From: Candidatus Multiplicimicrobium inquinatum
GTDB lineage: Bacteria > Omnitrophota > Omnitrophia > Omnitrophales > Aquincolibacteriaceae
NCBI GenBank assembly: GCA_002344825.1
Contig: DDUN01000004.1
Span: forward strand, 1,570-49,897
Length of the DNA: 48,328 nucleotides
Direction of reading: 5' to 3'
Position 1 is the stretch's first letter; each line of letters opens with the position of its first letter. The notes under the pieces were generated by a model. The model was not told where the DNA came from and searched no databases. It saw only the letters and a list, made by a program, of their open reading frames with translations. A program made the position numbers and the translations under genes. This document shows, piece by piece, positions 14,974 through 23,124 of this stretch.

Positions 14974-15000
14974 TTTGTTCTGAGCAGAGCTCAACCACAA
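14974..15000 (+). promoter_or_regulatory. Intergenic hairpin with shared TTTGYTCTGAGC lead, copy 1
   Basis: TTTGTTCTGAGC is followed by a small hairpin, TGAGC-AGA-GCTCA, then ACCACAA. Nearly the same string stands before rplT (47754-47780), and its first 12 nt recur between purM and purD (20835-20846). It lies within the presumed pur mRNA, so it may be an mRNA structural or processing element. Confidence 0.4.
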
Positions 15001-15012
15001 AGGAATAAGTAA

Positions 15013-15282
15013 ATGAAGTTTAAGGCAAAGGTTCTAGTTTATCTTAAAAAATCGATTCTCGACGCGCAGGGAAATACGACTCTGCATGCTTTGAAGAAAA
15101 TCGGATTCGCAGAAACTGAAAGCCTGCGTATCGGTAAATACTTTGATTTAACTTTGGATGCGCCTTCCAAAGCGGATGCCGAAAAAAAAGTGAAGCTCAT
15201 GGCAGAGCAAGTTCTTGCCAATACCGTCATGGAAGATTTCAGTGTGGAAGTTTTGGAGGCGCCCGCTCATGCCGCAGTCTAA
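15013..15282 (+). CDS. purS: FGAM synthase subunit PurS
   Basis: This 89-residue protein has the PurS pattern: an N-terminal strand KAKVLVYLKKSILDAQG, a SLRIGKYFDL strand and a C-terminal Ala/Glu-rich helix and strand. PurS bridges PurL and PurQ and channels ammonia in the three-part FGAM synthase found when PurL is the short form, as here. An AAAGGAATAA ribosome site precedes the ATG. Confidence 0.93.
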   Translation: MKFKAKVLVYLKKSILDAQGNTTLHALKKIGFAETESLRIGKYFDLTLDAPSKADAEKKVKLMAEQVLANTVMEDFSVEVLEAPAHAAV

Positions 15283-15303
15283 TGTGAATTGGTTCAGTTT
15301 TTG

Positions 15304-15331
15304 TTCGTGGTCCGTGGTTCGTGGTTCGTGG
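15304..15331 (+). repeat. Heptanucleotide tandem repeat before purQ
   Basis: Four consecutive 7-bp units lie at 15304-15331: TTCGTGG, TCCGTGG, TTCGTGG, TTCGTGG. They fall in the 57-nt gap between purS and purQ and end just before the purQ ribosome site. Such heptamer arrays are known as a repeat class in cyanobacteria and other bacteria; here it may change purQ translation spacing. Confidence 0.7.
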
Positions 15332-15339
15332 AGCGCTCT

Positions 15340-16041
15340 ATGAAAGCGGCAGTCATCGTTTTTCCGGGATCCAACTGCGATACCGATTGCGAGCATGCGC
15401 TCAAAACCGTCATGGGCATGGATGTCCAGATGGTTTGGCATAAAGACGCGGTTTTACCCAAAGTAGATTTAGTGGTAATTCCGGGCGGATTTAGCTACGG
15501 CGATTATTTGCGTACGGGTGCGATCGCAAAGTTTTCACCGATTATGGATGAAGTGAAAAAGCACGCGGAGCGCGGCGGGCTTGTGATCGGTATCTGCAAT
15601 GGTTTTCAAATTCTTCTAGAGTCCGGTCTTTTGCCCGGGGCGATGCTGCGCAATCGTTCACAGCATTTTATTTGCAAGCATGTTTGGTTGAAAACAGAGT
15701 CGGTCAACACTCCTTTTACTTCACAGCTTAAAGCAGGGCAGTTATTGAATGTGCCGGTGGCTCATGGTGAAGGTAATTATTACTGCGACGACGCGACTTT
15801 GAAAACGCTGCAGGACAATAAGCAAATCGTTTTCACTTACTCGAATGAAAAAGGGGAAGTGAACGATTCGACGAATATCAACGGGTCGCGCGCCAATATC
15901 GCCGGCATCTGCAATGCGAAGCGCAACGTGCTCGGTATGATGCCGCATCCGGAACGCGCCAGCGAAAACATTTTAAGTTCATGGGACGGACGATCTATTT
16001 GGGAAAGCCTGCTTAATCAGGCGGGAGCGGTAGCGAAATGA
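15340..16041 (+). CDS. purQ: FGAM synthase glutaminase subunit PurQ
   Basis: This 233-residue class-I glutamine amidotransferase has GSNCDTD near the N-terminus, the nucleophile Cys in GICNGFQIL at about 86, and C-terminal HPERASE supplying His and Glu. It hydrolyses glutamine and passes ammonia to PurL. I chose ATG 15340 because the family starts at the MKAAVIVFPGSNCD strand and GGAG lies just upstream; an in-frame extension to 15289 would translate the heptamer repeat and is unlikely. It overlaps purL by 4 nt. Confidence 0.95.
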   Translation: MKAAVIVFPGSNCDTDCEHALKTVMGMDVQMVWHKDAVLPKVDLVVIPGGFSYGDYLRTGAIAKFSPIMDEVKKHAERGGLVIGICNGFQILLESGLLPGAMLRNRSQHFICKHVWLKTESVNTPFTSQLKAGQLLNVPVAHGEGNYYCDDATLKTLQDNKQIVFTYSNEKGEVNDSTNINGSRANIAGICNAKRNVLGMMPHPERASENILSSWDGRSIWESLLNQAGAVAK

Positions 16042-18293
16042 CAACCACTACAGTTGAAAAGAAAATTACGCCTGAAATCATCAAGGCGCACGGAATTACG
16101 ACGGACGAATACAGCCGCATTCTGAAAATTTTGGGCCGCGAACCCAATATCACTGAGCTCGGTATGTTCAGCGTCATGTGGAGTGAACATTGCTCTTACA
16201 AGAATTCGAAGCCGATTCTCAAGCTTTTTTCAAAAATGAATGCCGAACTTCCGCGTCAGGAAGCTTTGCTTGTAAAACCCGGTGAAGAAAACGCGGGGAT
16301 TATCGATATCGGCGACGGCTGGGCGATTTGCTTTAAAATTGAAAGCCATAATCATCCTTCCGCGATCGAACCTTTTCAAGGTGCCGCGACAGGCGTAGGC
16401 GGAATTCTGCGCGATATTTTTACGATGGGCGCGCGTCCCGTGCTTTTGATGAACTCGCTCCGTTTCGGCGATTTGAAACAAACGATCACGCAGCGTCTTT
16501 TTAAAGGTGTTGTGGCTGGTATCAGCCATTACGGTAATTGCATGGGCATTCCGACTGTGGGCGGCGAAGTTTATTTTGATCCTTGTTACGAAGGGAATCC
16601 GCTTGTGAACGCAATGGCGCTTGGTTTAATCCGCAAAGATGAAATCGTGCGCGGCAGTGCGACCGGTATCGGTAATTCCGTTTACTATCTTGGCGCGGCA
16701 ACGGGCCGTGACGGTTTAGGCGGAGCCGCTTTTGCGTCGAAAGAGCTTTCCGAAGAAAGCCATGAAGACCGTCCCGCGGTTCAAGCCGGCGATCCTTTTA
16801 TGGAGAAACTTTTGCTTGAAGCCTGTCTTGAGCTTTTGAAAACCGACGCCGTCGTTGGTATGCAGGATATGGGCGCCGCGGGTTTAACCTGTGCGGGCTG
16901 CGAAACCGCATCGCGCGGAAATTCCGCCGTTGAGATTGATTTGCAATATGTTCCGCGCCGCGAAACGGGCATGATTCCTTATGAAATCATGCTTTCTGAA
17001 TCGCAAGAACGCATGCTTGTGATCGTGAAAAAAGGCCGCGAAGGCGAAGTGGAACGTATTTTTGATAAATGGGATTTACATGCTGTTAAAATCGGTGAAG
17101 TTGTCGCGGGTAATGATTACATCGTGAAAGACAACGGTAAAATCGTGGCGCAGATTCCCGCAAAAGCTTTGGCGGATGATGGTCCGGTTTATGTTCGCGA
17201 AGAACAAAAGCCCGCTTATCTCGCTGAAACCGCAAGCTTGGATTTATCGAAAATTGCGGAGCCCAAAGATTTTGGTGCGGTGCTTTTGAAATTGCTAGGG
17301 CATCCTTCGATCGCAAGTAAAGCGTGGGTGTGGGAACAATACGATCATATGGTTCGTACGGACACGGTGCTTTATCCGGGGCATGACGCGGCTTTGATCC
17401 GCGTGAAGGGCACGAATAAGGGGATTGCGGTTTCAACTGATTGCAACAGTATGTATGTCTATCTTGATCCGTATCGCGGCGGTACGATTGCGGTGGCCGA
17501 AGCGGCGCGCAATGTGGCTTGCACGGGCGCGCGGCCGATCGGCATGACCAACTGTCTCAATTACGGTAATCCGATGAAGCCGGAAATTTTCTGGCAGTTT
17601 CATCAATCGGTTTTGGGATTGATTGAATCCTGCAAAACCCTTGAGATTCCGGTGACGGGCGGCAATGTGAGTTTTTACAACGAAAGCCCTCAGGCAGCAG
17701 TTTTCCCGACGCCGACCATCAGTATTGTCGGGTTGATTGACAATATTGAGAACCGTGTGCCGTCTTCTTTCCAAAACGCGGGTGATTTGATTTTTATTAT
17801 CGGCGAAACTAAGAATGAAATCGGTGCCAGCCATTATTTGATGGTGGAGCACGGTTTGCAAAAAGGCGTACCTCCGGTTTTGGATTTGCAGCGCGAGAAG
17901 AAACTTCAGCAGTTTTTAATCGAAGCCGCCGCTGAGAAGCAGGTGAATTCCGCGCATGATACTTCCGAGGGCGGATTGGCTGTTGCGCTTGCGGAATGCT
18001 GTTTCAAGAGTGAAAAAGGTCTGGGTGCGGTGATCGACGGGCTTGAATTGATCCGCGGCGGGGATTTAAGAGAAGACGCAATTTATTTCGGAGAAAGCCA
18101 GTCGCGCGTGATTGTCTCGGTGAATTCCGGTAAAAAAGAGTCGCTGATTAAGCTCGCCATGAAGTATGATTTGTCGGTGCTTCCGCTCGGAAAAGTAGGC
18201 GGAAAAGAGCTGGTGATGGATAAATTGCAAGTTTCGGTTGAAAAATTAAAACAAGTTTTTGATTCGACAATTCCCGCAATTATGGAAAGCTAA
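16038..18293 (+). CDS. purL: FGAM synthase subunit PurL (short form)
   Basis: This 751-residue ATP-dependent synthetase converts FGAR to FGAM with ammonia from PurQ. The N-terminal signature MWSEHCSYKNSK (about 48-59), HNHPSAIEPFQGAATGVGG and the two AIRS-like halves (second TDCNSMYVYLDPYRGG and GNVSFYNE) are present. It is the short form used with separate PurS and PurQ, both encoded directly upstream. One nucleotide separates its stop from the purF start. Confidence 0.97.
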   Translation: MTTTTVEKKITPEIIKAHGITTDEYSRILKILGREPNITELGMFSVMWSEHCSYKNSKPILKLFSKMNAELPRQEALLVKPGEENAGIIDIGDGWAICFKIESHNHPSAIEPFQGAATGVGGILRDIFTMGARPVLLMNSLRFGDLKQTITQRLFKGVVAGISHYGNCMGIPTVGGEVYFDPCYEGNPLVNAMALGLIRKDEIVRGSATGIGNSVYYLGAATGRDGLGGAAFASKELSEESHEDRPAVQAGDPFMEKLLLEACLELLKTDAVVGMQDMGAAGLTCAGCETASRGNSAVEIDLQYVPRRETGMIPYEIMLSESQERMLVIVKKGREGEVERIFDKWDLHAVKIGEVVAGNDYIVKDNGKIVAQIPAKALADDGPVYVREEQKPAYLAETASLDLSKIAEPKDFGAVLLKLLGHPSIASKAWVWEQYDHMVRTDTVLYPGHDAALIRVKGTNKGIAVSTDCNSMYVYLDPYRGGTIAVAEAARNVACTGARPIGMTNCLNYGNPMKPEIFWQFHQSVLGLIESCKTLEIPVTGGNVSFYNESPQAAVFPTPTISIVGLIDNIENRVPSSFQNAGDLIFIIGETKNEIGASHYLMVEHGLQKGVPPVLDLQREKKLQQFLIEAAAEKQVNSAHDTSEGGLAVALAECCFKSEKGLGAVIDGLELIRGGDLREDAIYFGESQSRVIVSVNSGKKESLIKLAMKYDLSVLPLGKVGGKELVMDKLQVSVEKLKQVFDSTIPAIMES

Positions 18294-18294
18294 T

Positions 18295-19788
18295 ATGAAA
18301 GATTATCCGCGTTTGCTCGAAAAAGCTCAGTCTTCCGTTGTTGCAAGCCGCGCTGTCATCCATTCATCTGACGAAAATCAAAAACCTAAACATTATTGCG
18401 GCGTATTTGGAATTTACAATCATCCCGACTCGGCGCGTTTGACTCATTTGGGTCTTTTCGCGCTGCAGCATCGCGGAGAAGAAGCCGCGGGGATTTGCAC
18501 CTCCGATACCCGTGAACTTCATTTGGTTAAAAATCGCGGTCTCGTCGGCGAAGTTTTTAGTGAAGATAGCTTTGCGAAGTTGCCCGGAAAACATGCGGTC
18601 GGTCATGTCCGTTACTCCACGACCGGCTCATCTAATCTGTTGAATACCCAGCCTTACAAAGTCATTTATTCAAAAGGTCAAATCGCAGTCGCTCATAACG
18701 GCAATTTGGTGAATGCTCAGATTTTGCGTGCTGAACTTGAATCGATGGGCGCTATTTTTGGTTCAACAATGGATTCTGAAATATTCGTGCATCTTATGGC
18801 GAATCCTGCGCATGCGACGATTGATGATGCTTTGGCGAGCACGATGAAACGGGTTGAAGGTGCTTATTCCGTGGTGATGCTGACTCAGAATCAGCTGATC
18901 GGCATGCGCGATCCGAATGGTTTTCGTCCGTTGTGCTTGGGGAAAGTCGGCGGTAGTTATGTTTTGGCATCCGAAACTTGCGCCTTCGACTTGGTGGAAG
19001 CTGATTTAGTGCGTGAAGTTGAGCCTGGAGAAGTGGTGATTATTGATGAAAACGGCTTACGCAGTTTTTTCCCATACGGCAAAGGCGCTCGCAAACCCGC
19101 TCAATGTGTTTTTGAATTTGTTTATTTCGCGCGGCCTGACTCGAATATTTTCGGCAATAATGTGGCGCTTGTACGTGAAGAGCTTGGGCGCCAGCTTGCC
19201 CGTGAAACCAATGTGGCTGCGGATATCGTCATTCCGGTTCCTGACTCGGGTAACTTTGCGGCGATGGGTTATTCCAAAGAATCCGGCGTGGCTTTAGCGC
19301 ATGGGTTTACTCGCAACCATTACATCGGGCGAACCTTTATCAATCCGGAACAAGGTCAGCGTACGCTTAAAGTTAAAATTAAACTTAACCCAATTCGGCA
19401 AGTGGTTAAAGGCAAGCGCGTCATCGTTGTGGATGATTCGATTGTGCGCGGAAACACGGCCAAATCGCGCGTGAAGTTGTTGCGCGCGGCCGGTGCCACC
19501 GAAGTGCATATGCGCATTAGTTGTCCACCGCATTTATGGCCTTGTTATTACGGAATCGATTTTCCGTCCAAAGCTGAGTTGATCGCGTCCAATATGAAGA
19601 TTGAAGAAATTAAAAAATACTTGGATGTCGACAGTATTGGATATTTGTCGCTTGAGGGGATGTTGCGAGCGACCGGCAAAGACCCTAAGGATTTTTGCGC
19701 GGCTTGCTTTGACGGGAAGTATCCCACTCAAATTACCGATGAAGTTGATAAATTGAAACTAGAAAAGAAAACGAGTTTATTTGCATGA
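18295..19788 (+). CDS. purF: Amidophosphoribosyltransferase
   Basis: This 497-residue enzyme catalyses the first committed purine step, PRPP plus glutamine to phosphoribosylamine. An N-terminal propeptide of 34 residues precedes the catalytic Cys35 (HYCGVFGIY), implying maturation by cleavage. The Ntn glutaminase domain is followed by a phosphoribosyltransferase domain with the PRPP loop VIVVDDSIVRG. Cysteines in QCVFEFVYF, HLWPCYYG and FCAACF match the four-Cys set that binds [4Fe-4S] in the Bacillus-type enzyme. I use ATG 18295, one nucleotide after the purL stop, rather than an upstream in-frame start inside purL. Confidence 0.96.
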   Translation: MKDYPRLLEKAQSSVVASRAVIHSSDENQKPKHYCGVFGIYNHPDSARLTHLGLFALQHRGEEAAGICTSDTRELHLVKNRGLVGEVFSEDSFAKLPGKHAVGHVRYSTTGSSNLLNTQPYKVIYSKGQIAVAHNGNLVNAQILRAELESMGAIFGSTMDSEIFVHLMANPAHATIDDALASTMKRVEGAYSVVMLTQNQLIGMRDPNGFRPLCLGKVGGSYVLASETCAFDLVEADLVREVEPGEVVIIDENGLRSFFPYGKGARKPAQCVFEFVYFARPDSNIFGNNVALVREELGRQLARETNVAADIVIPVPDSGNFAAMGYSKESGVALAHGFTRNHYIGRTFINPEQGQRTLKVKIKLNPIRQVVKGKRVIVVDDSIVRGNTAKSRVKLLRAAGATEVHMRISCPPHLWPCYYGIDFPSKAELIASNMKIEEIKKYLDVDSIGYLSLEGMLRATGKDPKDFCAACFDGKYPTQITDEVDKLKLEKKTSLFA

Positions 19789-20825
19789 GCACAGTCATGA
19801 CGAAAACGAAAAAAAAAGGATTAACATACGAAGCGGCGGGTGTTCCGCACTTAAAAGGCGATCCCAAATATAACGGAGAAATCCGGAATTGGATTCAATC
19901 CACCAAAGTTCCCGGTGTGATGGGCAGTGCGACCGGATTTGCGGCGATGTTTGATTTGGGCGCGCGTGGGATTAAAGATCCAATTATGGTGACTTCGACG
20001 GACGGTGTCGGGACAAAGCTTGAGTTAGCTTCTTTGCAGAAAAAGCACGATACTATCGGAATTGATTTGGTAGCAATGTGCGTCAACGATATTTTGGCTG
20101 TGGGCGCGTCGCCGGTGGTTTTCCTGGATTATTTCGCGACGGGTAAGTTTGACCCGAAGACAACGCGGGAAGTTTTGCGCGGGGTTGTGGAAGGTTGCCG
20201 TCAAGCCGGCTGCGCGTTGGTGGGCGGTGAGACGGCGATTATGCCGGGCTTTTATCAGGTTAGCGCAAGCCACTCGCAATATGATGTCGCGGGATTTTCG
20301 GTTGGGTTAGTTTCACGGAGCCGGATTATTGACGGCAGCAAGATTAAAAAAGGCGACGCGATTTTGGGCGTTGCTTCGTCGGGAGTTCATTCCAACGGTT
20401 TTTCATTGGTTCGCAAACTTTTCTCCAAAAAACAATTGGCCGGACCGATCGGAAAACAGCTTTTAACTCCGACGCGGATTTATGTGAAACCGGTTCAGCG
20501 TTTGATGCAGTCCGTGGATTTGCTGGGTGTCGCCAATATTACCGGCGGCGGATTGATTGACAATGTTCCGCGTATTTTGCCGAAAGGTGTTTCCGCGCGC
20601 ATTGACAGCGCGGCATGGAAAGTGCCTGATCTATTCAGAAAGATGCAAAGCCTTGGCGGAATCAGCGATCATGAAATGTTCCGTACTTTTAATATGGGAA
20701 TAGGAATGACTTTGGTTATGAAGCAAAACCATATCGCGACGGCGCAGAGAATTTTGAAATCGCTCGGAATCGCGTCTTGGAAAATCGGCGACATTGTTTC
20801 CGGTAAACAGCAGGTGGAGCTGTGA
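19785..20825 (+). CDS. purM: Phosphoribosylformylglycinamidine cyclo-ligase (AIR synthase)
   Basis: This 346-residue enzyme closes the imidazole ring, FGAM to AIR, with ATP. Visible motifs are STDGVGTKL, the D..AMCVNDI loop, LVGGETAIMPGFY and ASSGVHSNGFSL. It is normal length and has a 4-nt overlap with purF. Confidence 0.97.
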   Translation: MSTVMTKTKKKGLTYEAAGVPHLKGDPKYNGEIRNWIQSTKVPGVMGSATGFAAMFDLGARGIKDPIMVTSTDGVGTKLELASLQKKHDTIGIDLVAMCVNDILAVGASPVVFLDYFATGKFDPKTTREVLRGVVEGCRQAGCALVGGETAIMPGFYQVSASHSQYDVAGFSVGLVSRSRIIDGSKIKKGDAILGVASSGVHSNGFSLVRKLFSKKQLAGPIGKQLLTPTRIYVKPVQRLMQSVDLLGVANITGGGLIDNVPRILPKGVSARIDSAAWKVPDLFRKMQSLGGISDHEMFRTFNMGIGMTLVMKQNHIATAQRILKSLGIASWKIGDIVSGKQQVEL

Positions 20826-20834
20826 CTGTTGTAT

Positions 20835-20900
20835 TTTGCTCTGAGCGGTTGCGTTTAGATCTACGCAACCGCGAAAGACAATGTATCTCGTCGCTTTCGC
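20835..20900 (+). promoter_or_regulatory. Two tandem hairpins between purM and purD, with the TTTGYTCTGAGC lead (copy 2)
   Basis: TTTGCTCTGAGC (20835-20846) leads into a perfect 10-bp stem, GCGGTTGCGT (20845-20854) with ACGCAACCGC (20863-20872). A second inverted repeat, GCGAAAG (20871-20877) with CTTTCGC (20894-20900), overlaps it by two bases. No T-run follows either, so they are not ordinary terminators; mRNA stabilising, processing or pausing roles fit better. The two stems share GC at 20871-20872, so full pairing of both is exclusive at the junction. Confidence 0.5.
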
Positions 20901-20922
20901 TCTATGAGGAGATTTTAACGGG

Positions 20923-22203
20923 ATGAAAATACTTGTCATTGGTTCCGGTGCGCGTGAGCATGCGCTGGTTTGGAAAATAAAGCAAAGTCCTCTCGTGACC
21001 AAGATTTTTGCGGCGCCCGGCAACGCGGGAATCGCCGGCTTAGCGGAGTGCGTTTCAATTAAAGCGGAAGATATTCAGGGGCTGCTTGATTTCGCTGTTC
21101 GCGAGTCGATTGATTTGACCGTGGTCGGCCCTGAAGTGCCGTTGACCTTGGGGATTCAAAATCTTTTTGAAGCAAAAGGACTTAAGGTTTTCGGTCCTTC
21201 CAAAGAAGCGGCTTTGCTTGAGGGTAGTAAGGTTTTTTCAAAACAGATGATGACCAAGTTCGGTATTCCGACCGCGGAATATGAAGTCTTTTCGAATGTG
21301 AAAGAAGCCAAGCACTACGTGATTGAAACCGAAATGCCGGTGGTGATTAAAGCTGATGGTTTGGCGGCGGGCAAGGGTGTTGTGATTTGTGAAACCGCGG
21401 AACAGGCTGTGACCGCGCTCACTCAGATTATGGAACAGAAAATATTCGGCGATGCCGGCAATAAAGTCGTGATTGAGGAAAAACTGGAAGGCGAAGAAAT
21501 CTCTGTTTTTGCTTTAACCGACGGCGAAACTATTTTGCCACTGGTCAGCGCGCGTGATCATAAGCGCGCCTATGACAATGATCAGGGCGCCAATACCGGA
21601 GGCATGGGCGCTTTTTCGCCGAACCCACAATTTAGTGACGCTGAAATCCAGGAGATGGTCAAAATTGCAATTGAACCGCTTGTCCGCGGCATGAAAAAAG
21701 AGGGTAAACCTTTCCGTGGCGTTGTTTTCGCGGGCATTATGATGACGGCGAAAGGTCCGTACGTATTGGAATACAACGCGCGCTTCGGCGACCCTGAAAC
21801 CGAGGTGATTTTGCCGCGCTTAAAGTCAGATATCGTGCCTCTTTTTATGCAGATTGCCGAAGGAAAGCTTCAGCAGACTCAGCTTGAGTGGGATAATCGC
21901 CCCTGTATGACTGTGGTGATTGTATCGGGAGGTTATCCTTCCGGTTACGCCAAAGGACATGTGATTTCCGGTCTTGAAGCCGCTTCCGCGCGCAAAGATG
22001 TTTTTGTTTTTCATGCGGGGACCGAGTTCAACGCGTCCAAACAAGTGGTGAGTGCCGGCGGACGGGTTTTAGCCGTGACGGCATGGGGCGATTCCATGCG
22101 CCAAGCTTTTGAACGCGCGTACCAAGCTGTTTCCGATATTTCGTTTAAAGATTGTTACTATCGCCGCGACATCGGCAAAAAAACAGTTGAGGTTTTGAGG
22201 TAG
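20923..22203 (+). CDS. purD: Phosphoribosylamine-glycine ligase (GAR synthetase)
   Basis: This 426-residue ATP-grasp ligase joins phosphoribosylamine and glycine. The N-terminal GSGAREHAL motif, the PEVPL loop, KADGLAAGKGV, the DHKRAYDND..NTGGMGA signature and EYNARFGDPE are all present. It is preceded by a 97-bp hairpin-rich gap and followed without spacing by the phosphatase gene. GlyA, which makes its substrate glycine, lies three genes downstream. Confidence 0.97.
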   Translation: MKILVIGSGAREHALVWKIKQSPLVTKIFAAPGNAGIAGLAECVSIKAEDIQGLLDFAVRESIDLTVVGPEVPLTLGIQNLFEAKGLKVFGPSKEAALLEGSKVFSKQMMTKFGIPTAEYEVFSNVKEAKHYVIETEMPVVIKADGLAAGKGVVICETAEQAVTALTQIMEQKIFGDAGNKVVIEEKLEGEEISVFALTDGETILPLVSARDHKRAYDNDQGANTGGMGAFSPNPQFSDAEIQEMVKIAIEPLVRGMKKEGKPFRGVVFAGIMMTAKGPYVLEYNARFGDPETEVILPRLKSDIVPLFMQIAEGKLQQTQLEWDNRPCMTVVIVSGGYPSGYAKGHVISGLEAASARKDVFVFHAGTEFNASKQVVSAGGRVLAVTAWGDSMRQAFERAYQAVSDISFKDCYYRRDIGKKTVEVLR

Positions 22204-22662
22204 ATGTCACAGACGACTGCGCTGAAAAAAATTTTAGTGGTTTGCACGGGCAACACTTGCCGTTCACCGATGGCTGAGGCGCTGTTCAAGCAAGAAGTCG
22301 CTAAGAAGGGCTGGGGCGGCCGAGTCGAAGTTTCTTCGTGCGGCATTGGAACGCGCGACGGAATTCCCGCGGCATCAGAAGCAGTTTTTGTGATGCGTAA
22401 TCGCGAAATGGATATCAGCGGTCACCGCAGCCGTCAGATGAAGCCCGAGTTTTTATCGGAATCGTCCGTGATTGTGGCGATGAATCCCTCGCATGCGGAA
22501 GCTTTGATCGCGGAGTATCCCGAGGTGAAACAAAAAATGGTGACATTTAATATCGCGGATCCCATCGGAATGAGTATCCGTGTTTATGAAGAAACCATTC
22601 AGTTGATTCAGGCGGAAATGGGGAAGCGTTGGCCTGAAATTACCAAGAAGCTGGGCATCTAA
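22204..22662 (+). CDS. Low-molecular-weight phosphatase, probably protein-arginine type (YwlE-like)
   Basis: This 152-residue LMW-PTP-fold enzyme has the P-loop CTGNTCRS at 14-21 (nucleophile Cys14, Arg20) and the general-acid Asp in DPIG (about 119). Thr18 in the loop is the residue that marks arginine phosphatases; tyrosine phosphatases usually have Ile or Leu there. The order phosphatase-rpiB-glyA resembles the ywlE-ywlF-glyA arrangement of Bacillus. No McsB kinase is in the window, so arginine specificity is inferred from Thr18 and synteny. Confidence 0.85.
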   Translation: MSQTTALKKILVVCTGNTCRSPMAEALFKQEVAKKGWGGRVEVSSCGIGTRDGIPAASEAVFVMRNREMDISGHRSRQMKPEFLSESSVIVAMNPSHAEALIAEYPEVKQKMVTFNIADPIGMSIRVYEETIQLIQAEMGKRWPEITKKLGI

Positions 22663-23124
22663 ATGGAAATTAAAAAGGTGTCCCTCGCCAGTGATCATCG
22701 AGGTATTGAAATTAAATCTGAAATCGCAGCTTATCTTAAGCAAAGGGGAATTGAAGTTTTAGATTTTGGAACAAATTCGTCTGAGTCTTGCGACTATCCT
22801 GATTTTATGTTTCCCGCGGCGGAAGCGCTCGGAAAGGGTGAGTGTCAGCGTGCGGTTGGGATTTGTTACACGGGAATCGGTAGTGTGATCGCGGCGAACA
22901 AAGTTCGCGGAGTCCGGGCGGCTTTGGTGGAAGATGTCGCGCGCGCCAAGCTGACGCGCCAGCACAACGATTCCAATATGTTGATTTTGGCTTCAGGGTT
23001 TCATTCGAATACTGAATTAATGGATATCGTAAAGGCTTGGTTTGATACCGAGTTTGAAGGAGGACGGCATGAGCAACGTGTTGGAAAAATCAAATCCTAT
23101 GAATCAAAAAATGCACGCGTTTGA
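22663..23124 (+). CDS. rpiB: Ribose-5-phosphate isomerase B
   Basis: This 153-residue RpiB/LacAB-fold protein interconverts ribose 5-phosphate and ribulose 5-phosphate. ASDHRG at 5-10, the catalytic-loop ICYTGIGSVIAANK (Cys-x-TGIG) and the RQHNDSN..ILAS block are intact. The last 19 codons overlap the start of glyA by 56 nt in another frame. It follows the phosphatase stop directly. Confidence 0.94.
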   Translation: MEIKKVSLASDHRGIEIKSEIAAYLKQRGIEVLDFGTNSSESCDYPDFMFPAAEALGKGECQRAVGICYTGIGSVIAANKVRGVRAALVEDVARAKLTRQHNDSNMLILASGFHSNTELMDIVKAWFDTEFEGGRHEQRVGKIKSYESKNARV

